64,000 nt of DNA, taken from NCBI RefSeq assembly GCF_932526225.1, contig NC_064045.1, positions 2,517,998 through 2,581,997 of the forward strand. Direction: 5' to 3'. The notes beneath the pieces are model-generated. The model was not told where the DNA came from. It saw nothing but the letters and a program-made list of their open reading frames with translations, and ran no database searches. Made by a program: the position numbers and the translations under genes. Each line of letters opens with the position of its first letter. Within the stretch, counting starts at the first letter, position 1. Positions 63,346 through 64,000 of this stretch are shown in pieces. Source of the stretch: Nematostella vectensis (lineage: Eukaryota; Cnidaria; Anthozoa; Actiniaria; Edwardsiidae).

Positions 63346-64000
63346 ATTTCCATCAATTGTTTCAAACTACTTGCACTTCAAAATAGATTAAGCAATCAAG
63401 GTAATACCCCGAGTCCATTCATGAGTGTCCAGAGCACATTTAATTACGTCTTAAAGTAAGCTGTATGAGTCTAAAGCAGTCAGCACTTTGAGCCGCGTCT
63501 CGCACTCGGGTCGCAAATGTAAACACGAGTAAATACAGCGAAATCAATCCAAGCTGAGATGATTTTCCAAAATAACTTGGTAGAAATTGAGGCTATGGTT
63601 AAATATGCAGTTATTAAATCGCGAATCGGGCCTTCAACTGCACAAATAACATGGATCTGAGAGCTGGAATCTCAAATTCAAGATGGCGGCCATGCACTCG
63701 TTCACACGGTTCAGAAGGACGGTCATTATAATAAAATAATTAGCATATTTACATTAGAGTCAAGTCTCTCACGGTCGTACGCTCGTCGTACGGACGTGAA
63801 GTGAGAGGAGATCGGCTGCTTTCTCATGTTTTTGTTTATTTGGCATTCATAACTGATATCTACGGCTGTGTTCCACCAAAGCAGCAAAAACTTGCACAAA
63901 ACAACCACAAAGCATACTGAAAACAACTGAATTTTTCACTTATTTACTTATGTCCTTTTGAGTGTTGTGAAGTTCGCGAACCTTGTGAACTCAGACTTCT
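63346..64000. repeat. Tandem segmental duplication, start of unit D
   Basis: Matches the first 660 bases of unit A and 20832-21440 of unit B, with few differences. It includes the AAGATGGCGGC motif and the left inverted-repeat arm. The array therefore continues past the window. Confidence 0.85.
63694..64000 (+). repeat. Left inverted-repeat arm (unit D, cut by window end)
   Basis: Same sequence as 352-664. The right arm would lie outside the window. Confidence 0.65.

Overview
The window is animal nuclear DNA, most probably from an anthozoan cnidarian (coral or sea anemone). The clues are intron-containing NLR genes with a DZIP3-type HEPN domain, EAR-repeat exons, AT-rich non-coding DNA, and a dense mix of metazoan transposons (Copia, Penelope-like, Ngaro-type, LINE, CaRF/MULE and Ulp1/PHD families). 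The taxonomic call is inference from protein families, not from a database match.

The window is a tandem array of one large duplicated unit: unit A 1-20831, unit B 20832 to about 40075, unit C about 40076-63345, and the first 655 bases of unit D. Each unit carries one plus-strand NLR gene built as HEPN, heptad-repeat coiled coil, NACHT, then RI-type LRRs. Copies B and C have four phase-consistent exons and look intact (about 1231 and 1223 aa, both with the HEPN Rx5H motif and Walker A/B). Copy A is broken by a deletion that removed its first-exon start and by a 19-bp frameshifting deletion in the LRRs. Downstream of each NLR lie variable minisatellites (45-bp and 75-bp units, the latter with a GTCACGTGAC E-box palindrome), then minus-strand EAR-repeat exon fragments. 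After these come plus-strand remnants of a CaRF/MULE/SWIM gene and of a Ulp1-PHD gene.

Upstream of the NLR, units A and B share a block flanked by long split inverted repeats. It holds a truncated minus-strand Penelope-like RT/GIY-YIG pseudogene and, in the right-hand arm only, a canonical type I hammerhead ribozyme on the same strand as that RT. Unit C lacks this block because its left end is a recombination junction.

Unit-specific insertions are: a Copia element in A (149/146-bp LTRs, 5-bp target duplication, empty site preserved in B); a 35-bp minisatellite of about 23 copies and a 9-bp-TSD TIR element in B; an internally deleted LINE with a 2A-like motif, a complete Ngaro-type tyrosine-recombinase retrotransposon with A1-B1A2B2 split direct repeats, and a long CaRF/MULE pseudogene in C.

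The NLRs are probably cytosolic innate immune receptors: LRRs sense, NACHT oligomerises, and the HEPN (probable RNase) with its coiled coil would be the effector. The rest is mostly mobile-element debris whose shared and private insertions record the order of duplication.
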